Below are positions 48,990 to 56,581 of a stretch of 64,000 nt of DNA, piece by piece (position 1 is the stretch's first letter; each line of letters begins with the position of its first letter). The notes under the pieces were generated by a model. It saw only the letters and a program-made list of their open reading frames with translations, had not been told where the DNA came from and made no database searches. Made by a program: the position numbers and the translations under genes. Source of the DNA: Ramlibacter agri. Its GTDB lineage: Bacteria > Pseudomonadota > Gammaproteobacteria > Burkholderiales > Burkholderiaceae_C. Location of the stretch: NCBI RefSeq assembly GCF_012927085.1, contig NZ_JABBFX010000001.1, positions 2,914,001 through 2,978,000 on the forward strand, given 5' to 3'.

Positions 48990-49064
48990 GCCTTGCGTCT
49001 TGCGCGGATAGGACGGATGGGGGGTGGCCCGGAACAATGCTCTCCATCGAGAGGGAGAGTCGCC

Positions 49065-49241
49065 ATGCCTGAACTGCAACCCAACGAGCCGGCCGGTGCC
49101 GGCGTTCCCCCCGCGCTGCTGATGGCCGCGGTGCCGGAAACCGACTTCGACTACGCGCTTGGCTGCGAATGCGCCGACCCCGCGCTGCAGATCGACTGGT
49201 GGCGCGACGAAACCTCCCCGCCGCCGGCGCAGCTGGGTTGA
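49065..49241 (+). CDS. Hypothetical small acidic protein
   Basis: A 58-residue protein (PELQPNEPAGAGVPPALLMA, then FDYALGCECADPALQIDWW) with a CEC motif and no membrane helix. GAGGGAGAG lies just upstream of the ATG, and a promoter-operator unit lies 76 bases upstream. The next gene starts 11 bases after its stop. No family is recognised. Confidence 0.6.
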   Translation: MPELQPNEPAGAGVPPALLMAAVPETDFDYALGCECADPALQIDWWRDETSPPPAQLG

Positions 49242-49252
49242 AGCGTCCGGCG

Positions 49253-50065
49253 ATGTCCAAGCCCGAAGCCCCCGAACGGAAGTCCTCCGAGTTCTTCGAC
49301 TCGCTGCGCAAGGGCGCGCTGGTCGGCCTGGCCTTGCTGGTGCTGATCGTGCCGCCGCTGCGCATCATGAAGAACAAGCACGCCCAGGAGCAGCAGCAGG
49401 CGAGCGTGCAGCGCGCGCCCGCCGCGCCGCCTGACGTTCCGGGCCCCGGCAAGGGCGGGCTGCGGTTGGCCGACTTCAGCGGCGAAGATCCTTCCGCGGA
49501 AGCGCGCCAGGTCGCCAACTGGGCGGTCTACACCGGCGACTTCAAGAAGCACGCCTTCGTGATCGTCGACAAGGCCGATGCCCGCGTCTACGTGTTCGGG
49601 CCCGACGGCAAGCTGAAAGACAGCGCCCCGGCGCTGCTGGGCGCGGCACACGGCGACGACACCTATCCGGGCGTCGGCGACAAGCCGCTGAACCAGGTCA
49701 AGGAATACGAGAAGACGACGCCGGCCGGCCGCTTCGTCGCCGAACCGGGCCGCAATTCGGGTGGCGAAGACGTCGTCTGGGTCGACTACAACGCTGCCGT
49801 CTCGATGCACCGCATCCGCCCGCTGGTGGCGTCCGAGCGCCGCCTGGAGCGCCTGGCCAGCCGCACCATCGAGGACAACCGCATCTCCTTCGGCTGCATC
49901 AACCTGCCGGTGAGCTTCTACGAAGACACCTTGAGCCCGATGGTCCACAAGTACGGCGCCATCATCTACGTGCTGCCCGAGGTGAAGACGGCGCAGCAGG
50001 TGTTCGGCGCCTATGACGTCACGGGGCAGCAGCAGGGGCTGCAGCAGGTCGCGCTGCACAAATAA
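49253..50065 (+). CDS. L,D-transpeptidase-like (YkuD-fold) protein, copy 1
   Basis: A 270-residue protein. A cytoplasmic N-terminus is followed by one membrane helix (about 20-38, KGALVGLALLVLIVPPL), so it is inner-membrane anchored. The YkuD-like domain starts KKHAFVIVDKADARVYVF. TTPAGRFVAEPGRN and MHRIRP carry the conserved His, and NRISFGCINLP carries the catalytic Cys (Ser-x-Gly-Cys-Ile-Asn). Such enzymes cross-link peptidoglycan or attach lipoproteins. A paralogue follows at 50165. Confidence 0.83.
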   Translation: MSKPEAPERKSSEFFDSLRKGALVGLALLVLIVPPLRIMKNKHAQEQQQASVQRAPAAPPDVPGPGKGGLRLADFSGEDPSAEARQVANWAVYTGDFKKHAFVIVDKADARVYVFGPDGKLKDSAPALLGAAHGDDTYPGVGDKPLNQVKEYEKTTPAGRFVAEPGRNSGGEDVVWVDYNAAVSMHRIRPLVASERRLERLASRTIEDNRISFGCINLPVSFYEDTLSPMVHKYGAIIYVLPEVKTAQQVFGAYDVTGQQQGLQQVALHK

Positions 50066-50127
50066 TCCTGCATTAGCGCTTTCACTCCGCGAAGCTGAGC
50101 CAGCCGCCAACGCAGTGCTAGCATCCG

Positions 50128-50156
50128 CCCCTGACGAGCCACGAGGCTCGCAGGGG
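50128..50156 (+). promoter_or_regulatory. Leader hairpin occluding the Shine-Dalgarno of the second L,D-transpeptidase gene
   Basis: CCCCTG pairs with CAGGGG and CGAGCC with GGCTCG around an ACGA loop, giving a 12-bp stem with one bulged A. The 3' arm contains the ribosome site AGGGGA (50152-50157), only 7 bases before the ATG at 50165. The start codon itself is outside. Confidence 0.55.
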
Positions 50157-50164
50157 ACTCGGAC

Positions 50165-50779
50165 ATGCGCACTGGAAGCCGGTGGCTGCGCCTCGCAGCC
50201 GTGGGTACGGCATTGGTTTGCGCGGCGGCGGCTGCCGGCGCGCGGGAAGTTTCGGCGGAAGCGCAACGCGTCATCGCCTGGGTCAAGCGCAGCGACGACA
50301 ACCGGGGGCGGCCCTTCGCCGTCGTCGACAAACTCCACGCGAGACTCTATGTGTTCGGCGCCAATGGGCGCCTGGTCGGCGAGACCTCGGCCCTGCTGGG
50401 CCAGGCGGTCGGCGACGACATCGCGCCGGAAGTCGGCGCCCATGCCCAGACCGGCCACGTGCCGGTGGCCGAACGCACCACGCCGGCCGGCCGCTTCGAA
50501 GCCGCGCCGGGCCGCAACGACAAGGGCGAGCCCATCGTCTGGGTCGACTACGAAAGCGCCTTCGCCATCCACCGCGTGCGCCCGGGGCGCACCTGGAAGA
50601 TGCGCGCCGATCGCCTCGCCAGCGCGAACCCGGCGGACAAGCGCGTGTCCTGGGGCTGTGTGGTGGTGCCCGTGGACTTCTACGAGCGCGTCGTGCACCC
50701 GGTGCTGGGCAAGGCGCGCAGCGTCGTCTACGTGCTGCCGGAAACGCGCCCGCTCGCTTCGCTGCTGCCGGCAGCGTAG
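50165..50779 (+). CDS. L,D-transpeptidase-like (YkuD-fold) exported protein, copy 2
   Basis: A 204-residue paralogue of the preceding protein, with a cleavable signal peptide (residues 1-26, AAVGTALVCAAAAAGAR) instead of an anchor. The domain shows FAVVDKLHARLYVFGANG, TTPAGRFEAAPGRN, IHRVRPG and RVSWGCVVVPVDFY (the Cys). The residue after Gly-Cys is Val-Val rather than the usual Arg/Asn, so specificity may differ. A strong hairpin covers its ribosome site. A perfect 22-bp palindrome follows its stop. Confidence 0.82.
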   Translation: MRTGSRWLRLAAVGTALVCAAAAAGAREVSAEAQRVIAWVKRSDDNRGRPFAVVDKLHARLYVFGANGRLVGETSALLGQAVGDDIAPEVGAHAQTGHVPVAERTTPAGRFEAAPGRNDKGEPIVWVDYESAFAIHRVRPGRTWKMRADRLASANPADKRVSWGCVVVPVDFYERVVHPVLGKARSVVYVLPETRPLASLLPAA

Positions 50780-50802
50780 GCACGGGGATCGGCTGCGTCC
50801 GA

Positions 50803-50824
50803 CAGCGGCCCGCGCGGGCCGCTG
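50803..50824. terminator. 22-bp perfect palindrome, terminator-like
   Basis: CAGCGGCCCGC and GCGGGCCGCTG form a perfect palindrome 24 bases after the stop of the second L,D-transpeptidase gene. There is no T tract, so it may be a Rho-type or processing hairpin. Confidence 0.4.
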
Positions 50825-50909
50825 ACCCAGCGCGCCTCGGCGTTTCTCCACGCTAGGGATACCGGCGATCCGCCGGAAACATCACAGTCAAAGCTACAGG
50901 AGAACACGC

Positions 50910-51260
50910 ATGTCCACCACGCTCAAAGCCCTGGTCGTCGCCGCCGCGGCCACCGCTTCCCTGGCCTTCGCCCAGGGCACGCCGCCCAATCCGTCGGTCG
51001 CCAACCCCGCGCAGGGCGCCGGCCAGCGCAGCAGCCAGAACACCCCCATGGGGACGACGGGCACGCCGGGCAACGGCGGCGCGATGGCGCAGGGCACGAT
51101 GGGGACGGGCAGCGCCAGCACCGCGGCTTCCACGACGGCCGGCGCCAGCGCGGGTTCGTCCACCACGATGGCCAGCAGCGACAGCATGGGCTCGAAGTCC
51201 ATGACCAAGCACACCAGCAAGAAGCACAAGAAGCACGCGGCCAAGACCGACCGCAACTGA
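50910..51260 (+). CDS. Small exported Ser/Thr/Gly/Met-rich protein with a Lys/His tail
   Basis: A 116-residue protein with a signal peptide (residues 1-21, LVVAAAATASLAFAQ). The mature part is low-complexity, Ser, Thr, Ala, Gly and Met rich, and ends KHTSKKHKKHAAKTDRN. It resembles small periplasmic stress or acid-shock-type proteins in composition only; no domain is visible. CAGGAG precedes the ATG and a good terminator follows. Confidence 0.75.
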   Translation: MSTTLKALVVAAAATASLAFAQGTPPNPSVANPAQGAGQRSSQNTPMGTTGTPGNGGAMAQGTMGTGSASTAASTTAGASAGSSTTMASSDSMGSKSMTKHTSKKHKKHAAKTDRN

Positions 51261-51282
51261 CCCGCGTCCTCGCAGCAAGAAC

Positions 51283-51309
51283 AAAGGCCCGCGCATGCGG
51301 GCCTTTTGT
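51283..51309 (+). terminator. Rho-independent terminator
   Basis: AAAGGCCCGC, loop GCAT, GCGGGCCTTT, then TTGT: a 10-bp stem 22 bases after the small exported protein gene. It also faces the convergent DUF4864 gene. Confidence 0.85.
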
Positions 51310-51329
51310 CGTGGGCGGGGCGACGGGCG

Positions 51330-51812
51330 TCAGGCGATGACCTGCGCGCCCTCCGGTTCGATGATGGTGCCGGCGATGCGCCACTGGTGGTCCTGCTGCC
51401 GGTTCAGCAGGTAGGTCAGCACCCAGTTCGAGCCTTCGGTGTCGGTGATCCGCACCTTCTGCAGCGCGATCGTGCCGTCGCTCGCCGGCTTCAGGAACAG
51501 CACGCTGGCGGGCCGCAGCACCATGGGGTACTGCGAGCGCACCGTGGCGAGGAAGGTCTCGGCATCGCCGCCGAAGCGGGTGCGCAGCGCCGGGTCGGTC
51601 AGCGCGAAGGCCTTGCCGGCGTCGTCGGCGGCGAAGGCCTGCAACTGGCTTTCGACGACCTGGCGCACCGCCGGATCCACCTGCTCCTGCGACGGCGAAC
51701 CATGGCCGGACGCGTAGACGCCGCCACCGAGGACCAGCGCGAGCGTCAGGGCCCAGGCCATGGCGCCGCCCTGCCGCTGCCCGGGGCGGGCAAGGGGGCT
51801 GGATTCCATCAT
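51330..51812 (-). CDS. DUF4864-like exported protein
   Basis: A 160-residue protein with a membrane or signal helix (MAWALTLALVLGGGVYASG). The domain follows: VRQVVESQLQAFAADDAGKAFALTDPALRTRFG, FLATVRSQYPMVLRPASVLF and NWVLTYLLNRQQDHQWRIAG. That pattern is DUF4864 (a nuclear-transport-factor-like fold with solute-binding or enzyme-like cavity). Two starts, MMESS and MAWAL, are possible. It follows the 45-residue gene by 4 bases, so both are in one transcript. Confidence 0.83.
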   Translation of the reverse strand: MMESSPLARPGQRQGGAMAWALTLALVLGGGVYASGHGSPSQEQVDPAVRQVVESQLQAFAADDAGKAFALTDPALRTRFGGDAETFLATVRSQYPMVLRPASVLFLKPASDGTIALQKVRITDTEGSNWVLTYLLNRQQDHQWRIAGTIIEPEGAQVIA

Positions 51813-51816
51813 GGAC

Positions 51817-51954
51817 TCAGCGCAGGTAGGAAACGGTGGTGGCCTGCACCTGGTGCGGCTGCCCGGGCTGGTCGGCCCGGGCCTTCAGCTGCATGCTGGC
51901 GGCCGCCAGTGCAATGCCGACCAGCGTGAAGAACCGCATCATCAGCGGGCTCAT
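51817..51954 (-). CDS. Small membrane or exported 45-residue protein
   Basis: A 45-codon open frame read from 51954: MSPLMMRFFTLVGIALAAAS is a hydrophobic helix or signal segment, followed by MQLKARADQPGQPHQVQATT and VSYLR. It has a near-perfect ribosome site AGGAGGTC 5 bases upstream, the best in the window, which argues for a real gene. The DUF4864 gene starts 4 bases after its stop. No family is recognised. Confidence 0.75.
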   Translation of the reverse strand: MSPLMMRFFTLVGIALAAASMQLKARADQPGQPHQVQATTVSYLR

Positions 51955-52243
51955 CTCGGACCTCCTGGTATGTCTGCTCTGGCAACAAGGTTAAGGTCTT
52001 GCCGCTGTCCGGCCCTGTAGGCCGAGGCCACCGGGAGGCGAGGGACACGTGCGCGGCACCGCAGGAAGCCAGCCGGCCCACTGGACAATGGTCTCGCTCA
52101 TCGCCTGCGGAAGCGGAAGAGTCCGATCCCTGTCTTTGTAGCGCGGTGACCGACTGGCTTTCAGGGAGATTGAAGCCGCGCGCGAGATGCTGTCGCGCAG
52201 GTGCGCGGCGCCAGCGACTGTAGGCTTGCGGCGCTGTGCGGCG

Positions 52244-53119
52244 TCAGTCGCCCAGGAGGATGGCGAGGCCGGCGTCCGGTTCGAAGCGCTTGTTGCGATA
52301 GTGCAGGCGGGTGGGACCGGGCAGCACCTGCAGGCGGTCGCTGTGGCCGGGGTCGCCGGGATAGCACAAGGTGCGCACGCCCTCGATGTCGAGCGGCATC
52401 GGCCGGATGCAGGGCGGCGTGCGATCGCGCGCCTGCTGCAGCACGCTGGCGACGCTGGCGTGCCGCGCCAGGTGGGCGAGGCTCATGATCTGCGGCGGCG
52501 CGAGGTCGATGGCGCCGTCCCAGTACTGCTGCAGCGCCGTGCGGGGCGGCAACCACACGCTCTCGGTGGCTTCGATGGTGTCGTGCGCGGCCTCCTGGCC
52601 GGGCGGCACCGCGGCCACGAAGAAGCGCGTGTCGAAGCGCTTGCGGCCGACGCTGGGCCGCTCCGGCGTGATCCAGCGTGACCAGGGCTGCAGCTGGCTG
52701 GCGGCCAGCACGATGCCGCGGCCGGCCAGCAGCTCGCCGAAGCGCGGGCCGCTGCGCAGCGTGTCCCAGGCGTCGCGCGCCGCTTGCGGGGTGATGTTGG
52801 CGAACAGCACGCCGGCTTCCTCGAACACCTCGCGGATGGCGGCGACGAACAGGGTGGCGGCGGCCGGCGGCTGCATCTCGGGTTCGCCCAGCAGCGCGTG
52901 CATCCGTTCGGGCGCGAGATCGGTCTGCTGCGCCCATTCGGCGTCTTCGGCATCGACCTTGCCGCCGGGGAACACGTAGGCGCCCCCGAGCACGTCCGAC
53001 TGGCCGTGGCGCCGCAGCAGGAACACTTCGAGGCCGGCAGGCCCATCGCGCAGCAGCACGACGGTCGCCGAGGGCAGCGGCGTCATCACGATCCGCTCGG
53101 TCACCAACTCCAGGGGCAT
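52244..53119 (-). CDS. NUDIX hydrolase (NUDT19-like)
   Basis: A 291-residue protein. The N-terminal beta region has LPSATVVLLRDGPAGLEVFLLRRHG. The NUDIX box is split by an insertion: GGAYVFPGGKVDAED, then IREVFEEAGVLF with the metal-binding Glu residues. This split and the C-terminal extension (ESVWLPPRTALQQYWDG, RPMPLDIEGVRTLCYP) are those of the NUDT19/NUDT7-like, CoA or acyl-CoA-diphosphatase-related group. A second start 11 codons in is possible. It is divergent from the serine hydrolase gene with 32 bases between. Confidence 0.88.
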   Translation of the reverse strand: MPLELVTERIVMTPLPSATVVLLRDGPAGLEVFLLRRHGQSDVLGGAYVFPGGKVDAEDAEWAQQTDLAPERMHALLGEPEMQPPAAATLFVAAIREVFEEAGVLFANITPQAARDAWDTLRSGPRFGELLAGRGIVLAASQLQPWSRWITPERPSVGRKRFDTRFFVAAVPPGQEAAHDTIEATESVWLPPRTALQQYWDGAIDLAPPQIMSLAHLARHASVASVLQQARDRTPPCIRPMPLDIEGVRTLCYPGDPGHSDRLQVLPGPTRLHYRNKRFEPDAGLAILLGD

Positions 53120-53151
53120 GGGACAAGCGTAGCAGAGCTATCCTTGCGCCC

Positions 53152-54207
53152 ATGCCGGATTTTCACGAAGCGATCGCTTTTTCGCAGGCGCACGAAGTGC
53201 CCTGGCCCCGCGACCCGCAGGCGGACCCCGCGCGCTGGGGTGTCCACCACGACGACCCCGCGCCGTACAACCGGCTGCGCGGGCCGGTGCACGTGCGCGG
53301 CGGCGTGTCGGGCGTGGTCCTGCGCGGCGGCCAGGAAGCCGCGGCCTGGGGCGAACCGGACCGGTCCGACCAGACCTTCAGCGTGGCCAAGACCTACCTT
53401 GCGCTGCTGGCGGGCGTTGCGCACGCGCGCGGCCTGATCCCGGACGTGCAGCAGCGCGTGGGCGAAACCTTGCCGGGCATCGGCTTCGACGGCCCGCACA
53501 ACGGCCAGGTCCGCTGGGTGCACCTGCTGGAGCAGACCAGCGAGTGGCAGGGCAGCTGCTTCGGCCTGCCGGACACGGTGGAGCACAACCGGCGCGTCGC
53601 GCACGACCCCAAGCCGCCGCAAGGGAAAAAGGGCGAGCCGCGCCAGTTGCAGGCGCCCGGCAGCTACTGGGAATACAACGACGTGCGCATCAACCAGTTC
53701 GCGCTGGCGCTGCTGCACCTGTTCCGCCGGCCCTTGCCGGAAGTGTTCGAGGAAAGCATCCTGCGGCCGCTGGGCGGCGGCGCCGGCTTCCGCTGGGAAG
53801 GCTACGACGACGCCTGGACGGAAATCGGCGGCCTGCGCCTGCAGTCGGTGCCGGGCGGCACGCACTGGGGCGGCGGCGTCCGCATCAGCGCGCGCGACCA
53901 GGCGCGCGTCGCGCAGCTGCTGCTGGCCGACGGCGTGCATCGCGGCGAGCGCCTGCTGCCGGCCGGCTGGGTGGAGCGCATGCGCACGCCTTGTGCGATC
54001 GCGCCTTTCTACGGCTGGCTCACCTGGCTCAATCGCGACGGGCACCTGTTCGCCGATGCTTCGCGCGAGAGCTGGTTCATGGTGGGCGCGGGCGGCCACT
54101 ACGTGTGGATCGATCCCGCGCACGACGCCGTGGTGGTCGTGCGCTGGCTCGACCCGGCGCGCGCGCCGGGCTTCGTGAGCCGGGTGGCGCGCGCTGTCGT
54201 AGGCTAG
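53152..54207 (+). CDS. Serine hydrolase, beta-lactamase (class C-like) fold
   Basis: A 351-residue protein with no signal peptide. The nucleophile Ser and Lys are in FSVAKTYLALLAGVAHARG (S-x-x-K), the Tyr-x-Asn equivalent in SYWEYNDVRINQFALAL, and the third motif near WGGGVRISARDQARVA or the later VGAGGHYVWIDP. The family includes esterases and D-aminopeptidase-like enzymes besides beta-lactamases. The cytoplasmic location suggests an esterase or amidase rather than resistance. Substrate unknown. Confidence 0.87.
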   Translation: MPDFHEAIAFSQAHEVPWPRDPQADPARWGVHHDDPAPYNRLRGPVHVRGGVSGVVLRGGQEAAAWGEPDRSDQTFSVAKTYLALLAGVAHARGLIPDVQQRVGETLPGIGFDGPHNGQVRWVHLLEQTSEWQGSCFGLPDTVEHNRRVAHDPKPPQGKKGEPRQLQAPGSYWEYNDVRINQFALALLHLFRRPLPEVFEESILRPLGGGAGFRWEGYDDAWTEIGGLRLQSVPGGTHWGGGVRISARDQARVAQLLLADGVHRGERLLPAGWVERMRTPCAIAPFYGWLTWLNRDGHLFADASRESWFMVGAGGHYVWIDPAHDAVVVVRWLDPARAPGFVSRVARAVVG

Positions 54208-54215
54208 GTTGCGTG

Positions 54216-55211
54216 TCAGCGCACCCCGGCATGCGCCGGCGTGTGCATCCGCTTCTCGATCAACTCCCGCGTTGCCCGCACGTCCGCCGCGAACGGGCTG
54301 TCCGGATTGGCGCGCTCGATCAGGGCCAGCGCCTCGGCATGCCGTCCCAGGTCCGACAGGGTCTGCGCCAGGTTGTTCAGCACGATGACCGACTGCGGAT
54401 TGCGCTGCAGCGCGTCCTGCAGCACGCCGGCGGCCTGCGCCAGTGAGCCGCGCGTGTGCAGCGCATTGGCCAGGCCGATGGCGGCCGGCAGGCTGTCGGG
54501 CCAGCGCTGCAGCGCCGCGGCATAGCCCTGCACCACGGCTTCGGTGTCGCCGCCGCGCGCCAGCCCCAGCAGGGACTGCAGCCAGCGTTCCTCGGTCGCC
54601 GTCACCGGGATGCGGTCGGGCCGCGTCACCACCATCGCCCAGTAGTTGCCCTGGATCCAGGTGCGTTCGAAGGCCGTGAAGGAAGTCGCCTCGCGGGCCG
54701 TCACGCCCGAGCGCAGGTAGATGGTGCCGGTCGGATAGTCGAAGCCGTTGGCGACCGCGTAGTGCCATTCGGGCAGCAAGGGGGACATCAAGCCCACGTC
54801 CTGCAGCACCAGCACCGGGTTGCCGGCCGCCACTTCGCGCAGCAGGTCGCCGTAGCGCGGTTCCAGCCGGTAGGCCACGCGGCCATGCCGGCGCGGAGCC
54901 GCCAGCATCTCCAGCTGCAGGCTGCCATTGCGTGCGGGCAGCCAGACCTCGCTGACCAGGTCGTCGGGCTTGACCAGCGCGCCGCTGTAGTTGAGGACCT
55001 CCGCCAGCGCGGCCGGGCCGCATTGCATCTCCTTCTGCGGGAAGAAGGGCACTTGCGACAGTTCCACCGACTGCGGCACGCCGGCGGGCCAGCCGGTGCG
55101 CAGGCCGACGGTCTGCGGCACCAGCTGGGCACAGCCGGCCAGCACGAGCGCGGCGAGCCCCGGCAGGAGCCGCCGCGCCGTGCGCAGGACGAAAGGGTTC
55201 GCCTGCATCAC
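54216..55211 (-). CDS. PA2778-family cysteine peptidase-like lipoprotein with TPR tail
   Basis: A 331-residue lipoprotein: lipobox LVLAGC at about residue 26. A papain/C39-like domain follows, with VPFFPQKEMQCGPAALAEVLNYSG (Cys at about 64) and the His in LPEWHYAVANGFDY. From about 210 a TPR region follows (WPDSLPAAIGLANALHTRG, QNPQSVIVLNNLAQTLSDLG-like). The PA2778 family sits next to PA2779-type proteins in many genomes, as here. The pair is thought to act in the envelope; a precise substrate is not known. Confidence 0.87.
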   Translation of the reverse strand: MMQANPFVLRTARRLLPGLAALVLAGCAQLVPQTVGLRTGWPAGVPQSVELSQVPFFPQKEMQCGPAALAEVLNYSGALVKPDDLVSEVWLPARNGSLQLEMLAAPRRHGRVAYRLEPRYGDLLREVAAGNPVLVLQDVGLMSPLLPEWHYAVANGFDYPTGTIYLRSGVTAREATSFTAFERTWIQGNYWAMVVTRPDRIPVTATEERWLQSLLGLARGGDTEAVVQGYAAALQRWPDSLPAAIGLANALHTRGSLAQAAGVLQDALQRNPQSVIVLNNLAQTLSDLGRHAEALALIERANPDSPFAADVRATRELIEKRMHTPAHAGVR

Positions 55212-55215
55212 GCCC

Positions 55216-55575
55216 TTACTTGCGCACCGCGTAGTACCAGATCAGGCCGATCACCACCACGATGGCCACCCAGCCCCAGGTGCTCACCCCGCCGGCGGGC
55301 GCGGTCTGGATGTCCTGCGCCATGGCGTGCACTTCCTGGTCGGTCATGCTGCGCACGCGTTCGCGGGCGGCGACCGGGTCGACCCCGGCCGCCTGCAGCT
55401 GCGTCGCGACCTCGCTGCGGTCCAGCGAGTTCAGCAGCAGCGTGCGCTCGCTCGGGGCCGATTCGGCGGTGGCCTGCTCCGTCCCGATCATCCCGGCGCG
55501 GGCGCTCTGGAAAGACAGTGCAAGCAACGAGATGACCAATGCGCGGCACGTCGTTTTCTTCAACGCGAGATTCAT
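55216..55575 (-). CDS. PA2779-family small membrane protein
   Basis: A 119-residue protein. Signal peptide residues 1-28 (ALVISLLALSFQSARAG). The soluble middle has RTLLLNSLDRSEVATQLQAAGVDPVAARERVRSMTDQEVHAMAQD, resembling an SPOR-like or short helical regulator. A C-terminal membrane helix GWVAIVVVIGLIWYYAVRK is typical of the PA2779 family. It precedes the PA2778-family gene on the same strand, a conserved gene pair. GGAGCG lies before the start. Confidence 0.85.
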   Translation of the reverse strand: MNLALKKTTCRALVISLLALSFQSARAGMIGTEQATAESAPSERTLLLNSLDRSEVATQLQAAGVDPVAARERVRSMTDQEVHAMAQDIQTAPAGGVSTWGWVAIVVVIGLIWYYAVRK

Positions 55576-55808
55576 GAGGCGCTCCTGTTGGTATGGGTTT
55601 CCGCCCCGGCGGCCGCCGGACGCGGAGCGCCATTTACGCACCGGCGTGAAACGCGCGGTGTTGCTCTTCACCAAGCAGAAACACGTTGGTACAAGTGTTG
55701 CGGCGCGTGTCCCGCGTGCTTTGGCCGACCCGCGTTGCCGCGCCGCGCCTACGGCCGCGCGATGGCCGCCCGGTTCCAATGGCCAACGACCAAAAGGGGA
55801 GAATTTTC

Positions 55809-55985
55809 ATGCTTCGCTGGATTGCCTCGCTCGCCTGTGCCGCTGCGCTCGCGGCCTGCTCGAACGTCCCACCCATCCACGCCACCGCGGCCGACCACCA
55901 GTGGAATGGCGGCGTGTGGAACAGCGTGCTGGGCTATGTCGGCCCCGCCAACGCCATGGTCGCCGGCGGCCCTTCGGGCAGCTGA
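55809..55985 (+). CDS. Small lipoprotein, 58 residues
   Basis: A 58-residue protein with a lipobox LAAC at about residues 16-19 in MLRWIASLACAAALAACS. The mature part is short (NVPPIHATAADHQWNGGVWN). AGGGGAGA lies about 10 bases before the ATG. No domain is recognised. A 12-bp perfect hairpin follows the stop. Confidence 0.65.
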   Translation: MLRWIASLACAAALAACSNVPPIHATAADHQWNGGVWNSVLGYVGPANAMVAGGPSGS

Positions 55986-55995
55986 CGCAAACAGC

Positions 55996-56027
55996 TGGCC
56001 CATCGGCCGCAAGGGGCCGATGGGCCA
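55996..56027. terminator. Hairpin between convergent lipoprotein and HPF-like genes
   Basis: TGGCCCATCGGC and GCCGATGGGCCA form a perfect 12-bp stem around an 8-base loop. It may be a bidirectional terminator although no long T tract follows. Confidence 0.5.
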
Positions 56028-56051
56028 AAGGGGCCGGTGGCGGGCTGAGGG

Positions 56052-56444
56052 TCAGGTCTGCGGGGGCATGGTCGAAATCGCTTCGACCACTTCGCTGTCC
56101 TTGCGGATGGTGTCGCGGCCGCGGTGCTCGCGGCGATCCAGCTTGCCGAAGGCATGGTCCAGCGCATGGGCCAGCTTGTCGGCGGCGCCGCGGAAGGCCA
56201 GGTTCTGGTCCGGGGCGTAGTTGGTGACGGCGATCGGCGCGCGGCCGGTCACGCGCGCCTCCATCATGCAGCGCTTGTCCACGTCGCCGCCCTTGGTGCC
56301 GTGGTTCTCGTCGCTCAGCTGCACTTCGATGCTCGTCAGGTCCTGGTCGAAGCGGGCCAGGTGTTCATTGAGGTAGTCGCTTGCCCAGCTTTCGAGGGCG
56401 TCCTTGTTTTCGATCGCATTGCTGGTGTTCACTTGCACTTTCAT
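56052..56444 (-). CDS. HPF/RaiA-like ribosome-associated protein
   Basis: A 130-residue S30AE-type protein. MKVQVNTSNAIENKDALESW and IEVQLSDENHGTKGGDVDKRCMMEAR are the family strands, and ADKLAHALDHAFGKL is the helix. It would bind the 30S decoding centre and stabilise idle ribosomes in stationary phase. Length suits the short HPF class plus a C-terminal extension (EHRGRDTIRKDSEVVEAIST). It is not next to rpoN, unlike the main hpf of many proteobacteria, so it may be a second copy. Confidence 0.8.
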   Translation of the reverse strand: MKVQVNTSNAIENKDALESWASDYLNEHLARFDQDLTSIEVQLSDENHGTKGGDVDKRCMMEARVTGRAPIAVTNYAPDQNLAFRGAADKLAHALDHAFGKLDRREHRGRDTIRKDSEVVEAISTMPPQT

Positions 56445-56581
56445 GCGGTTTCCTTTCAACGTCTGCCTCTTACTCTGCGGCTGCTTCCGGCCCGGGGCAA
56501 GTCGGACGGGGTTGATTGCCCTGTCGGACGCCGCTTGCCAGCCGCACGGCGCTATGCTCGCCTGCCACAAGGAGCAAGTCC

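Noticed and set aside
53152..54207. The beta-lactamase-fold gene as an antibiotic-resistance determinant.
   Set aside because: It lacks a signal peptide and the class C family contains many esterases; there is no resistance context.
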